Below are positions 1 to 8,342 of a stretch of DNA of 59,454 bases, one piece after another (the first letter of the stretch is position 1; each line of letters starts with the position of its first letter). This stretch comes from Kocuria subflava. Lineage in GTDB: Bacteria; Actinomycetota; Actinomycetes; Actinomycetales; Micrococcaceae. The stretch covers positions 1 through 59,454 of the forward strand of contig NZ_JAAVUN010000018.1 of assembly GCF_012163155.1 (NCBI RefSeq), in the 5' to 3' direction. The position numbers and the translations under genes are program-made. The notes under the pieces are model-generated. The model was not told the origin of the DNA. It did no database searches and saw only the letters and a list, made by a program, of their open reading frames with translations.

Positions 1-1
1 C

Positions 2-55
2 GGCACCGCCAGCGAGATCCTCACCGCCACCGGCACCGAATGGCCAACACACTAA
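2..55 (+). CDS. 3' end of an unidentified CDS (partial)
   Basis: An open frame enters from the left edge and ends at TAA 53-55, giving a 17-residue tail ending in TEWPTH. The frame is open from the first possible codon, and its base composition is G+C rich, unlike the next gene. The family cannot be identified from so short a tail. It may be a real gene end or an open frame by chance. Confidence 0.3.
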   Translation, partial: GTASEILTATGTEWPTH

Positions 56-97
56 ATTGGCACGACTCGGGTCCTACCAGGACCTGCCGCGCAAGTC

Positions 98-871
98 ATG
101 CACCTAGTTTTTACCGGCGGAACAGGTCAGCCTTTAGGAAATGGGTGGAGAATTGTAGCCAAGAAAAGGGACTTCTATGTTGAACCATTAGGTGATTCAA
201 CTTCATCCCCATTTCATATTTCTGCACACGGACCTCAGGGGAGGCACATTAACCATCGATTCCACATAAGGGTCGACGAAGCCAATTTTCACCAGAGGGG
301 ACTGATCTACAATCACAGCATCCCCAAAGGGGGCGCTGAATTTACGGGCAAGAAAATAGCCGACGATGCTTATCACATACTGAGGCTGCGGTGGACCTGG
401 CATTTAGGTCGCCCACGATACGTCCGACACTATTCTCCTGATTATCCGTTGACGCAAACACTGGATGCTGATCAAGCCTACAAAATGGACAAGCCCCTGG
501 AGGTAAACGAGGTGTGGGATGTCGATTTGATCGCGTCGTACCACCGTCCATACATGCCCCACATGGGAGCATTTTGGCCAGATGCTTCAAGAACTGCACC
601 CCCAGCAAGATTCGGACCCATCCTTAACGCAGCGGGGATGTATCTAACTGGCACCTCCTACAGGCGAACAGAAACTCGTTTCAAAACTCCCCGTAGAGTG
701 AACCCGCCCCTACCTCGGAAAGGTCAGACGCCTAACAGGATTCTAGTTGGAGGTAGCGACCACGAAGGGCTGTATTGGCTAAATCAAACGATCACGTCGT
801 TAGACATTATAACCGGGGATAAGGACTACGTATATGCTGAATGGCCAGCCTATTCAACCGCTGAGATCTGA
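98..871 (+). CDS. hypothetical protein, AT-richer orphan ORF
   Basis: This 257-residue ORF starts at ATG 98, the first start after the TAA at 53-55 in the same frame. I do not recognise a family. The product is basic and aromatic-rich (many His, Arg, Tyr, Pro). It has an early segment FHISAHGPQGRH near residues 39-50 and no obvious signal peptide or membrane helix. Its base composition is visibly lower in G+C than nearly all other genes here, and no clear Shine-Dalgarno precedes the ATG. Both suggest recent acquisition or a mis-set start. The 185 bp after its stop contain no other gene that I can see. Confidence 0.55.
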   Translation: MHLVFTGGTGQPLGNGWRIVAKKRDFYVEPLGDSTSSPFHISAHGPQGRHINHRFHIRVDEANFHQRGLIYNHSIPKGGAEFTGKKIADDAYHILRLRWTWHLGRPRYVRHYSPDYPLTQTLDADQAYKMDKPLEVNEVWDVDLIASYHRPYMPHMGAFWPDASRTAPPARFGPILNAAGMYLTGTSYRRTETRFKTPRRVNPPLPRKGQTPNRILVGGSDHEGLYWLNQTITSLDIITGDKDYVYAEWPAYSTAEI

Positions 872-1056
872 TTGCGTCCACACCCGTCACATTGGCATCG
901 TTACCCAAGAATTCTGGACCTTTCGCACTCAGAGCTTGTCACTGAGCCTCAGAGCAACGGCTCCCAAATGAATCCACCGCTGCCGGAGAGAAGTCCATCC
1001 CACACCGGACGACTCCGGACAGGCTGAACGATTGGTCTCATGTCAGTACGCACCCC

Positions 1057-1497
1057 CTAAGCCCGCCCGCTCTCCGACAGGTCCGGGTTCTCCTCCATCG
1101 GCACGAACACGCAGAACGGGTGGCCTGACGGGTCCGCGTAGATGTAGATCTGCTCATCAGGGTCATCGGTCTCGGTGGCCAAGACCTCAGCGCCCAAACC
1201 AACGGCCTTCCGGTGAAAGGCTTCCAATTCCTCACCGGATGACACCACAAAATCCAGGTGCGCCTGCTGTGGTCGCTTGGGATCAGGCCACTGGGCGCGC
1301 TCCAGGTGATCCACGCGCTCGAATGACAACCGAACACCCGCAGCCCCCTGCAGTGTGCACCAATCTGTTGCATCATCACTGGTCAGGTCGGTCAGATACT
1401 CCCACCCGAAAAGCTGGTGGTAGAACTCGGCCAGCCCTTTGGCGTCCTCGGTGTCCAACACAATCGCCCGCAACTGGGGTTGAACTGCTCCGCTCAT
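1057..1497 (-). CDS. VOC (glyoxalase/bleomycin resistance-like) family protein
   Basis: The product is 146 residues and starts MSGAVQPQLRAIVLDTED. The ATG at 1495-1497 is chosen because GGAGGA lies just upstream on this strand. Longer in-frame extensions run into the divergent neighbour. The fold signature is two beta-alpha-beta-beta-beta repeats: an N-terminal metal-site half (LFGWEYL, near residues 28-34) and a C-terminal half ending in YADPSGHPFCVFV, typical of VOC proteins that dimerise and bind a metal. Family members include glyoxalases, extradiol dioxygenases and antibiotic-binding proteins; the substrate cannot be read here. It is transcribed divergently from the PNPOx-like gene at 1594, with 96 bp between the starts. 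Confidence 0.85.
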   Translation of the reverse strand: MSGAVQPQLRAIVLDTEDAKGLAEFYHQLFGWEYLTDLTSDDATDWCTLQGAAGVRLSFERVDHLERAQWPDPKRPQQAHLDFVVSSGEELEAFHRKAVGLGAEVLATETDDPDEQIYIYADPSGHPFCVFVPMEENPDLSESGRA

Positions 1498-1593
1498 GAC
1501 TCCTCCTTCGTCGTCGTTCTGATGAGGCCACATACCTGTGAACCCGCCCAGAAGCCTCGCCCCGGACTCCCGAACACACCTACAGTAAGCACC

Positions 1594-2115
1594 ATGACTA
1601 CTTCTGAGAGCACCCCGTCCGTCACCACCGATCCCGCTGAGGTCAAGAAGGTTCACGACCTCATGGAGAGCGTGGACATCGCCATGCTGACCACCACCGA
1701 CTCCGAACCCGGCAGCTCCCGCCTTGTCAGCCGCCCCCTGTCCACCCAGGTGGCTGAGGACGGGGACATCCTGTTCCTGGTCCGCTCCTCCAGCTCCGTG
1801 GCCGCGGACGTCCGCGCGAACGGCGAGGTCAACGTGGCTTACGCCTCCAACAAGGCCTGGGTTTCGGTTTCCGGCACGGCCACTGTGGTCAACGACCGCG
1901 AACTGGTCAAGGAACTCTGGTCCAAGGGCGCGGACGCGTTCATGGAGGGCGGCCCGGAGAACCAGGACAACGTGGTCCTCAAGGTCAACGGGGACACGGC
2001 GACCTACTGGGGCGGCGAGTCCCTGATCGGCACCGCGGTCAAGACCATTGGCGCCATCCGCAACAAGAACGACGACGACGCCCAAGGCGGCCCCACCACT
2101 GTTGCCCTGCCCTGA
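1594..2115 (+). CDS. pyridoxamine 5'-phosphate oxidase-like (general stress FMN-binding) protein
   Basis: The product is 173 residues. ATG 1594 starts MTTSESTPSVTTDPAEV; a longer frame from 1417 would overlap the divergent VOC gene and is not used. The core from about residue 20 (VHDLMESVDIAMLTTTD...RLVSRPLS...DILFLVRSSSS) is the split-barrel flavin/PNPOx-like fold of the 'general stress protein 26' type. These proteins usually bind FMN or F420 and are linked to oxidative stress; true vitamin B6 oxidase activity is not expected. The C-terminal tail, rich in Asp and Gly, is variable. It converges with the MOSC gene, and a long palindrome sits between their stops. Confidence 0.85.
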   Translation: MTTSESTPSVTTDPAEVKKVHDLMESVDIAMLTTTDSEPGSSRLVSRPLSTQVAEDGDILFLVRSSSSVAADVRANGEVNVAYASNKAWVSVSGTATVVNDRELVKELWSKGADAFMEGGPENQDNVVLKVNGDTATYWGGESLIGTAVKTIGAIRNKNDDDAQGGPTTVALP

Positions 2116-2141
2116 CTGTGACTGATTCCGGTCCATGACGT

Positions 2142-2199
2142 TTGAGTGGTCGCTCTACTGGTTCATCAGCGCTGATGGGCCAGTAGATCGGCCACTCAA
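2142..2199. terminator. 58-bp near-perfect palindrome between convergent genes
   Basis: Two 29-nt arms meet at 2170/2171. Of the 29 pairs, 25 are Watson-Crick, three would be G-U pairs in RNA and one is a true mismatch. The element lies between convergent stops at 2115 (+) and 2204 (-), so a bidirectional terminator is the simplest reading. The centre CATCAGC-GCTGATG resembles the centre of the 126-bp repeats at 14411 and 18387. Confidence 0.6.
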
Positions 2200-2203
2200 C
2201 GGT

Positions 2204-2917
2204 CTAACGGTCTGACCCCAGCCCGAGACTCCCCGGCAAGACTCGAACCGAATCCCCCACGTTCACCCCGCCCGGGCCAACAACCGCGCATCCATATCCC
2301 AGCAACAAGCCCGGGCGGAGCCGGCCCAACAGGGATGCATCCCGATTCCCGGTCCTGGCGTGGTGGTTGATGATCACGCATCGCTCCAGCTCACGCTCCA
2401 CTTCCAGCACCGCCTCACCCATGACCAGCCGGGTTCCTACGCCCATGGACAGGGGTTGCCCCCGATCATCCAGGACAACATTGGCTCGGTAGCGGGCGAC
2501 GTCGTGGGGAAGATCCTCCAATTCCGAGCGCAGCAACACGCTGACGGGTGAGGACCACAGGAAGTGACCGGGGCCTTCCGCGCACGCCAAGTACAGGCGC
2601 TGCCCCGCGGCTACTGACACACGGTGGGCCAAAGGCCCATCGAATACCCGCGCAGTCACGGGCCGCGAGTAGTAGCGAACGGTCTGCGGTCGGCCGTCAA
2701 AGAGGACGTGCTCGGCACCCGGGAGATCAGCTGAACCTGCAGAGAGCCCCACCATGGCGGGATGATCTGTGGCCTTGATGCACGTCAGGTCAGGGGTGAC
2801 GGGAGACCAGTGGCGGTCCCCCACCACGCCGTCGCGGGTCAGGTGAACGTCAGGAGCCGAGGACCAGGACAGCCCCTTGACCACGGCAAAGCCCAGGGCG
2901 TCCACGGTGGTGCTCAT
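2204..2917 (-). CDS. MOSC domain protein (YcbX-like)
   Basis: The product is about 237 residues from ATG 2915-2917 (MSTTVDALGF). An in-frame ATG nine bases upstream gives MFRMST, and neither has a strong ribosome site. The N-terminal part (FDGRPQTVRYYSRPV) resembles MOSC_N beta-barrel modules. The C-terminal half (VARYRANVVLDD ... ERELERCVIINHHARTGNRDASLLGRLRP) matches MOSC domains, including a Cys that carries sulfur in this family. MOSC proteins move sulfur to the molybdenum cofactor or act in N-hydroxylated base reduction. No molybdenum enzyme is encoded nearby, so the partner is unknown. Confidence 0.75.
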   Translation of the reverse strand: MSTTVDALGFAVVKGLSWSSAPDVHLTRDGVVGDRHWSPVTPDLTCIKATDHPAMVGLSAGSADLPGAEHVLFDGRPQTVRYYSRPVTARVFDGPLAHRVSVAAGQRLYLACAEGPGHFLWSSPVSVLLRSELEDLPHDVARYRANVVLDDRGQPLSMGVGTRLVMGEAVLEVERELERCVIINHHARTGNRDASLLGRLRPGLLLGYGCAVVGPGGVNVGDSVRVLPGSLGLGSDR

Positions 2918-3021
2918 GCGGAACATTGAATCACTGACCGTGCAGTGCCGCGTCCACGGAAGTCCTATTCTGGCTGTGATCGACCCCGGATCACGCGGGG
3001 GTCCAGTCAGGAGGCAGCACC

Positions 3022-4383
3022 GTGTTCGGAACACGCCGCACATCAACCACCACACCGCAGGACTACGCCACGTTGCCCCATGTGGTGATTGTTGGCGGCG
3101 GTTTTGCAGGGACCAACGCGGCAAGGGCGCTGAAGAACGCGGATGTGCGCATCACGCTGGTGGATCGCAACGTGTTCAAGACCTTCCAGCCCCTGCTGTA
3201 CCAAGTGGCCACGGGCGGCTTGAACCCGGGGGACGTCACCTTGTTCCTGCGCAGCCTGGTGCGGGAGATCCCGAATCTGCGGGTGCGCCAGGGTGAGGTC
3301 CTGGGCGTGGACCCCCGCACCAAGACCATCACCGTTGAACAAGGTGAGGACCGGCCGGCCACGCTGGATTACGACTACCTGATCATTGCCAATGGGCTCA
3401 CCACCAACTTTTTTGGCACCACCGGCGCGCAGAAGCACACCATGCCCATGTACACGCGGCAGCACGCCACGGCCATAAGGGACCGGATCTTTGCGGAGTT
3501 GGAGCGGACCAACCGTTCGGATCACGATGACCACCTGGTGATCTCCGTGGTGGGCGGCGGAGCCACCGGCGTGGAAATCGCAGGTGCCCTGGCGGACTTC
3601 CGCCGTGATGACCTCACGGTCATGTACCCGGAGATGTCCGAGGAAGTGCTCCACATCCGGGTGGTCCAGCGCGGGACTGATCTGCTCAAGCACTTGGATC
3701 AGGAGATCCGTGACTACGCAGCCTCCGAACTGCGCGAGCGCCAGGTGGAGCTGACCATGGGGCAGGGCGTGCACGAGGTCGGTTACGACTGGGTGACCCT
3801 GGCCGATGGAACCCAGCTGGAATCAGACATCACCATCTGGGCTGCCGGCGTGGGCGCAGATGACCAGATCAAGGGCTGGAATCTGCCGTTGACCGAACAC
3901 GGTTTGGTGGAGGTGGATGAATCGCTACAAGTCAAGGGTTTGACTGGTGTATATGCCGCAGGTGACATAGCTGGTCAGGTCCAGCAAGTCCCTCAACAGG
4001 CCCAACCTGCCATCCAGACAGGTGTCCACGCAGCCCGCATGATTCTGGCGGACCTGCAGGGCAAGCCACACACCGCCTTCAGCTACCGGAACCTGGGTGA
4101 GGCTGCCACCATCGGGCGGCGCGACGCCGTCGTGTCCCTCCCCAACGGCACCAACATCACAGGTACGGCTGGGTGGTTGGCGTGGATGACCGTCCACGTG
4201 GCCAAGCTGATCGGCAAGCGCAACCGGCGGGCCGTGGCCGTCAACCTGTTCTCCCTCTACGCCGCACGCCGCGCCAGCCACAAACCGAACCCGGTCACGG
4301 GTGATGTGGATTCCATCAACGCCGCACGCGTGTTTGCTGAGATGGCCGGGACCCGCAGATTCGGCCCAGGCCACCGGGGCTGA
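3022..4383 (+). CDS. ndh: type II NADH dehydrogenase (NDH-2)
   Basis: The 453-residue protein starts at GTG 3022 behind a GGAGG at 3010-3014. The FAD-binding fingerprint VVIVGGGFAGTNAARAL is near residues 15-31, and the NAD-binding fingerprint VVGGGATGVEIAGALADF is near 175-192. GVYAAGDIAG (near 310) is the second FAD contact. The enzyme oxidises NADH and passes electrons to menaquinone at the inner face of the membrane without pumping protons; the C-terminal part (WLAWMTVHVAKLIG) fits the amphipathic membrane anchor. Length and motifs are normal for the family. The remains of a decayed dehydrogenase follow its stop directly. Confidence 0.93.
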   Translation: MFGTRRTSTTTPQDYATLPHVVIVGGGFAGTNAARALKNADVRITLVDRNVFKTFQPLLYQVATGGLNPGDVTLFLRSLVREIPNLRVRQGEVLGVDPRTKTITVEQGEDRPATLDYDYLIIANGLTTNFFGTTGAQKHTMPMYTRQHATAIRDRIFAELERTNRSDHDDHLVISVVGGGATGVEIAGALADFRRDDLTVMYPEMSEEVLHIRVVQRGTDLLKHLDQEIRDYAASELRERQVELTMGQGVHEVGYDWVTLADGTQLESDITIWAAGVGADDQIKGWNLPLTEHGLVEVDESLQVKGLTGVYAAGDIAGQVQQVPQQAQPAIQTGVHAARMILADLQGKPHTAFSYRNLGEAATIGRRDAVVSLPNGTNITGTAGWLAWMTVHVAKLIGKRNRRAVAVNLFSLYAARRASHKPNPVTGDVDSINAARVFAEMAGTRRFGPGHRG

Positions 4384-4389
4384 GGCATT

Positions 4390-5683
4390 CAAACAGCGGC
4401 GACTAGGCGTTCGCGACTCACTAGAACTGGTCACACGGGACTGGATGGGCAGTGCCCGGTTCGACCGGCCCGAGGACTACTGGCACCGTTCATCCGGCGG
4501 GTGCGGGAGCATGAAGAATCCGGCCGCCTCCGCTTTGCCTTCCGCCACCGGGTGGATGGGTTGCTGGTGGTGGCCGGTCGCGTCGTCGGTGTTCAGGGAG
4601 CGGTCCTTGAACACCGACGACGGCGCCCCGCGGCACCGCGTCCAGCCGCACCCAGACGGGGCTTTCCAGATCATGGGGCAGGCCGTCGTCGTGACCTCCG
4701 GGGGTATCGGCGGGGATCACGATCTGGTGCGGAAGGTCTGGCCGAAGCGGCTGGGCACGCCGCCGGAGACCATGGTGTCCGGGGTGCCTGCCCATGTGGA
4801 TGGGCGCATGCTGGCCATCAGTCAGGCCCGTGGCGCGCGGGTGATCAATCCGGACCGGCTGTGGGCGTACGTGGAGGGTGTGCGCAACTGGGATCCCATT
4901 TGGGCCAATCACGGGATCAGGATTCTTCCCGGGCCGTCCTCCCTGTGGCTGGATGCCTCCGGACAGCGCCTGCCAGCGCCGTTCTACCCTGGGTTCGACA
5001 CCCTGGGCACGCTGAAACACCTGCGCGAGACGGGGCATGACTACTCACGGTTCGTGCTGACGCAAAAGGTGATCGAGAAGGAATTCGCGCTCTCCGGATC
5101 CGAGCAGAATCCCGATCTGACCGGCAAGGACCATCGATTGCTGCTGGCGCGGTTGAAGTCCGGAGCCCCCGGGCCGGTGGAGGCCTTCAAGGAACATGGG
5201 CAGGACTTTGTGGTGGCCAACTCCGTGGAGGAGCTGGTGGCAGGGATGAACCGTGTGGGTGAGCCGGGGATGATCTCGGAAGACCACCTGCGCGAGTTGC
5301 TGGAGACTCACGACCTGGAGATCGGCAAGAAGTTCAGCAAGGACGCCCAGGTCACAGCGGTGCGCGGGGCTCGGCAGTATCTGGGTGACCGGTTGATCCG
5401 AACCGCCAAGCCACACAAATTCCTGGACCCGCGCAACGGTCCGTTGATAGCGGTGCGGCTGAACATCCTGACACGCAAGACTCTGGGCGGGCTGGAAACG
5501 GACCTGTCCGCGCGATGCCTGACCGAATCCGGCCAGGTCCTGCCGGGGCTCTACGCCGCCGGTGAGGTCAGCGGGTTCGGCGGTGGAGGGATGATGGGCT
5601 ACAACGCACTGGAAGGCACCTTCCTGGGAGGGTGCCTCTTCTCTGGTCGCGTAGCGGGACGGGGTGCTGCTGGGGATGTGTGA
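4390..5683 (+). pseudogene. decayed FAD-dependent dehydrogenase (KstD/flavocytochrome c-like)
   Basis: Recognisable pieces of an FAD-binding dehydrogenase (intact relatives about 550 residues) lie in two frames. About 4398-4490 encodes QRRLGVRDSLELVTRDW...DRPEDYW. About 4501-4615 encodes GRLRFAFRHRVDGLLVV in another frame. About 4660-5683 returns to the first frame from AVVVTSGGIGGDHDLVR to the C-terminal FAD contact LYAAGEVSGFGGGGMMGYNALEG. The N-terminal GxGxxG segment is missing, and roughly 90 residues between DRPEDYW and RFAFRHRV are deleted. A continuous ORF from 4301 exists only by chance through these pieces and overlaps ndh. Family members include 3-ketosteroid dehydrogenases and fumarate-reductase-like enzymes; no activity is expected here. 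Confidence 0.8.
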
Positions 5684-5737
5684 TGGGGTGAGTCCGAGCC
5701 GACGCTGACAGACTGAAGCTGCCGGCACTTACCTTGG

Positions 5738-6879
5738 TCAATCCCGCAAGATTGATGGCAACATACCCAACTCGTCCAAGCGCTGCACCACGTGAATGGT
5801 CAGGTCGTTCTGCCACAGACTGATCGCATACTTCTGTGGCTTTCCCACCTTCTGAAGGTAACCGGACTTTACCAATCGGCCCAGTTTTTGGCTCCTTGAG
5901 GACAGCGTCCCGGGGGTCACCTCGCTGAGCTCCCCCGCCTTGCTGGTACCGCGCCGAGCAACCTCCTGCAGAACGTCTCCATCGCTCTGCGCAAGCCTCC
6001 CTTGCGCAATGGCCTTGTTGAGAGCCTCCGCAAAGACTTGGTCGACCACGTAGGAGCGATCAGCCAGTTGGGTCATACTGGCCAAGTCATCCCGCAACCC
6101 GCGAATCACGTAACTACACCAGGCGAGTGCACTGTCATCCGACAACGAATCTGCTTGAGCCAAGTGGTCGTAGTACGCCTGTCGGTCCGCCCCGAACACC
6201 GCTGTCGGGTTCAACGGACGGGCAGTACTGAGTGATGTGTAGCCACGTTTGATGAGCATGGCGTACGTCAGCAGTCGGGAAACCCGACCGTTCCCGTTGG
6301 CGAACGAGTGGATCCACACGAATCGATGGTGGACCAGTGCAACTTGAAGTAGCTGGTATTGGGGCCGGACCTCCCGGTTGGCGAACTCCAAAAGTTGATT
6401 CATATCCGGCTGGACACTGTTGGGGCCCGGCGGCAAGTGGCGGGCCCCCGCAATCGCCACACCCGCCTCTCGGTAGCTCCCGGGGTGAGGGTCGCCTTCG
6501 CGCTCCAGACCGTTCACCGACATTCTGTGAAGGTCTCTGACCAACACGTGCGACAGCTCAAGCATGCCTTGAGCCGCAAGGCGTTCGATGTACTCGGTCG
6601 CCTCCTCCAATTGAAGAATCTCGCGCACAGCGTCCGCGGCTTGGTCGCCGGTGATTTTGGCTCGCCGAGCCTCAGCGACGACGTTGGAGACCGTGGTGCG
6701 ATTCCCTTCAATGCGGGCAGACATCATGCTGGTGAGGACCTGAAACAACCTGCGGAGCTCCAGGATGAACGGGTCGTCCAGGCCCCCGTCCTGAAGTCCA
6801 GGCGAACCCGCTCTAGTTCGATCAGGTCAGAGACCAGCTGGCTGGAGAAGTCAACTTGAGGGAAACCGATGGCTTGCAC
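5738..6879 (-). pseudogene. Fic-domain protein with N-terminal frameshift
   Basis: The uninterrupted part is 336 codons (5738-6748). It has a Fic domain with HSFANGNGRVSR around 6310-6275, an inhibitory-helix type motif SARIEGNR near its start, and a C-terminal winged-helix-like region (GTSKAGELSEVTPGTLSSRSQKLGRLVKSGYL). The expected N-terminus lies just upstream in another frame: from GTG 6877-6879, QAIGFPQVDFSSQLVSDLIE, joining at a run of five G (CCCCC at 6783-6787 on the plus strand). One more G would give a continuous protein reading GGLDDPFILELRRLFQV into the main frame. Fic enzymes AMPylate target proteins. Here the usual Asp/Glu of HxFx(D/E)GNGR is Asn, so activity is doubtful even if translated. 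Confidence 0.8.
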
Positions 6880-7206
6880 CTCACAAAGTTTACGTCAAGG
6901 TGCCACAAAACTTTAGACGCCTGGCATCTGTTGTGGTCTTGACAAGGCGAGATAACCGCTGGATCTGAGAGAAAAGTTGCGTTCAACTCCATGCGAAAGT
7001 TGATGTCCACGCTCGGCACCGCAATCGCAAGCGCGTGCACGTCATGAGTGTCCATCCGCGCCTGACCACCACCCCTCATAGGACGGAAACCAGCACCCTC
7101 CGGTCGCTGGATCCGCCATCGCGAGTAATCACGGTGTACTGTCCGCAACGCCTCCGCACAACCCGGGGCATCCTTACCCGTCAGCTCGATCCGATAGCAT
7201 CGGCTC
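6880..7206. other. intergenic stretch without a supported gene
   Basis: These 327 bp separate the divergent fic and membrane-protein genes. A minus-strand frame (6822-7148, 108 codons) overlaps the real fic N-terminus and has no family resemblance, so it is not called. I see no clear promoter, repeat or RNA gene. Confidence 0.4.
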
Positions 7207-7611
7207 GTGCTTGCCGTTCAGTTCTTTCGTGACATGGTCCCGCTCAGGGCGGCCCTCCTACTCGCAGTCGGCGGTTTGACCGTGACAATGACGACCCACG
7301 CTGCGATTCTCGCGGGCCGGATCCCATGCACCGATGTCAGTGGGGGCCGAGTGACGGATCCAGCCCGCGGGCGTCGGGTTGCCGTTACAAGCATCTGCAG
7401 TCTTGTGCCGGTGGCAGTTCTCGCGGCGCGTGGCCTCGGAGCCGCCGAGGAAGTGTCCCAGGCTGAACGGGCCCTCCTCGGAGTCCTGGCCGTGGCAGCA
7501 CTGGCCAGTGTTCCGGTCCAAGCACTGGGCACCAGGTTCGAACGCCGTTACATGGCCCCCACCGCCGCGGCCTTGGCAATCGGTCTGGGACGTCTGGCGA
7601 TCGAACGCTGA
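7207..7611 (+). CDS. small hydrophobic membrane protein, unknown function
   Basis: The ORF is 134 residues from GTG 7207; ATG 7234 (MVPLRAALLLAVGG) is an alternative. There are probably three or four membrane segments: LRAALLLAVGGLTVTMTTHAA, VAVTSICSLVPVAVLAA, ALLGVLAVAALASVPVQAL and a weak MAPTAAALAIGLGRL. No family is recognised and no ribosome site is obvious, so the call rests on coherent hydrophobic patterning and G+C-rich third positions. It is flanked by an empty stretch on each side. Confidence 0.45.
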   Translation: MLAVQFFRDMVPLRAALLLAVGGLTVTMTTHAAILAGRIPCTDVSGGRVTDPARGRRVAVTSICSLVPVAVLAARGLGAAEEVSQAERALLGVLAVAALASVPVQALGTRFERRYMAPTAAALAIGLGRLAIER

Positions 7612-8342
7612 ACCACCTGAGGACTACGGGGTGACGAACCCCCAAAGCCTGCCTTGCCGGATTTGGTATATGTCTCTGCTCAGTCAATTCCCCGCGGTTT
7701 TCTTCGTTGTCACTCATCGTCACTGTGCTCGGGTGCCCGCCCATCGCCACGTTCACCCCGAAGTCGACCGGTACGTTCCAGTTGATGGAGTTGTTGTTGG
7801 TCACGGAAAATCCCCCAGCCAGCCGGCGCTCAAACGAGGGTTTCTGGTAGACGGCAATGAGCTCCAGACCCACGGAGGTGGGAGTCGATTTCTAGGTCGC
7901 GTTCGGGGAGGTGTGCCACGAGCGAGCCATGAGGGTGAGCCGATGGGCAACCAGGTGTCCTGAGGGATTTCGCGACGCGCATGAGCGAACTGTTGCGACT
8001 TCGGTGATGTGGAGGCACACTCTCATCGTCCGGGACACCCTGGCCGTTCGCACGGTCGTCTTGCCGTTGCACGATGCGCTCATGGAGGACCTACTCGACA
8101 CCGTCGTGGCGCGCGCTGACGGCTCTGCCGAGCCCTCGGGGCACGCGGCGCGCCAGTCCCTGAGCACTGCGCAAAAAGCCCAGCGCGCAGTCGCTGTCCG
8201 CCGGAACCAACGACCCCTGACCGCCCACCACTAAGCCCACCAGCACTTGCGAAACCTTATGGTTCGGTGCCGTTCTGGCGCATAGTTGTTGTAAACCATG
8301 TCGCAGACGCAATTGGCTCGGCCGCGACGCGCGCGGCCCGCC
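7612..8342. other. gene-poor stretch with possible gene remnants
   Basis: These 731 bp between the membrane protein and dnaB hold no ORF that I can assign. The most protein-like piece is on the minus strand at about 7640-7875: GLELIAVYQKPSFERRLAGG, followed by a segment ending VNVAMGGHPSTVTMS. It then runs antisense into the upstream gene. A plus-strand frame at 7911-8234 has a plausible but unrecognised C-terminal half. These look like remnants of decayed genes. Confidence 0.35.

Noticed and set aside
6822-7148. 108-codon minus-strand ORF upstream of fic
   Set aside because: It overlaps the out-of-frame N-terminal coding part of fic and shows no protein-like pattern of its own.
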